From contig JAFVYT010000146.1 in the NCBI GenBank assembly GCA_017508505.1, positions 1-13,048 of the forward strand: a DNA stretch of 13,048 nucleotides, written 5' to 3'. The position numbers and the translations under genes were made by a program. The notes under the pieces are model-generated. The model had not been told where the DNA came from. It did not search any database and was given only the letters and a program-made list of their open reading frames with translations. This document shows positions 12,963 through 13,048 of this stretch, one piece after another. Each line of letters opens with the position of its first letter. Position 1 is the stretch's first letter. The stretch comes from Clostridia bacterium. Lineage in GTDB: Bacteria; Bacillota_A; Clostridia; Oscillospirales; SIG627.

Positions 12963-13048
12963 ATAAAAACAATAAAAAAACGCATTTTTTGCTACGAACA
13001 AACTTCGCCACTCGACGTACCTTTGTACGCCTTCGGGTAACCAAAAAG
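12963..13048. other. Gene-free right edge
   Basis: AT-rich DNA with a short inverted repeat, CGTAC (13016-13020) facing GTACG (13025-13029). No coding frame is convincing. It may be the beginning of an interspersed repeat that continues beyond the window. Confidence 0.3.

Noticed and set aside
11040..13001. 653-codon minus-strand open frame opposite the symporter
   Set aside because: It is His/Gly/Asp/Asn-rich with no recognisable domains. The plus strand encodes a clear PutP-type protein. It is an antisense shadow.

Overview
The window looks like chromosomal DNA of a Gram-positive, gut-type bacterium, most likely an uncultured Clostridia/Oscillospirales-like Firmicute. This is inferred from strong AGGAGG-type ribosome binding sites, several near-consensus sigma-A promoters with 17-18 bp spacers, hairpin-plus-T-run terminators after most units, and families typical of that group (DUF4015 lipoprotein, zinc-ribbon/TPR protein, PutP-type symporter). 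All coding genes except the two leftmost, which are on the minus strand, are on the plus strand.

Region 1 (1-1850) is AT-rich. It holds one minus-strand lipoprotein gene (419-1432) with its own promoter, a long structured leader ending in a terminator-like hairpin, and a bidirectional terminator. The unit is flanked by two 122-bp direct repeats exactly 1605 bp apart and about 90% identical. Composition changes sharply to GC-rich just after the second repeat (about 1850), so the segment looks like an acquired cassette or small island.

Region 2 (1850-4200) is GC-rich. It carries a minus-strand DUF4015 putative glycoside hydrolase lipoprotein. Its best start is out of frame because of a C6 run, and its last codons plus stop are repeated in tandem downstream. 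Beyond it is a 55-codon plus-strand relic of a 4Fe-4S ferredoxin-type protein that still has a terminator.

Region 3 (4200-9050) holds a HAD-family phosphatase, then three tandem SGNH/GDSL-like hydrolase paralogues of identical length (226 aa) driven by a perfect-consensus promoter. Next come a second perfect-consensus promoter, a zinc-ribbon/TPR-like protein, an unknown beta-rich protein, and a YidD-family protein with two extra N-terminal membrane segments.

Region 4 (9050-13048) holds an unknown soluble protein translationally coupled (ATGA overlap) to an MFS-type transporter, then a PutP-type sodium:solute symporter that is full length except for one in-frame UGA at codon 73. The final 185 bases hold its terminator and no gene.

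No rRNA, tRNA, CRISPR, transposase or phage gene was seen. The items most worth pursuing are the nested-stem leader RNA of the lipoprotein cassette, the triplicated SGNH family with its GHS nucleophile motif and uneven divergence, and the in-frame UGA in the symporter.
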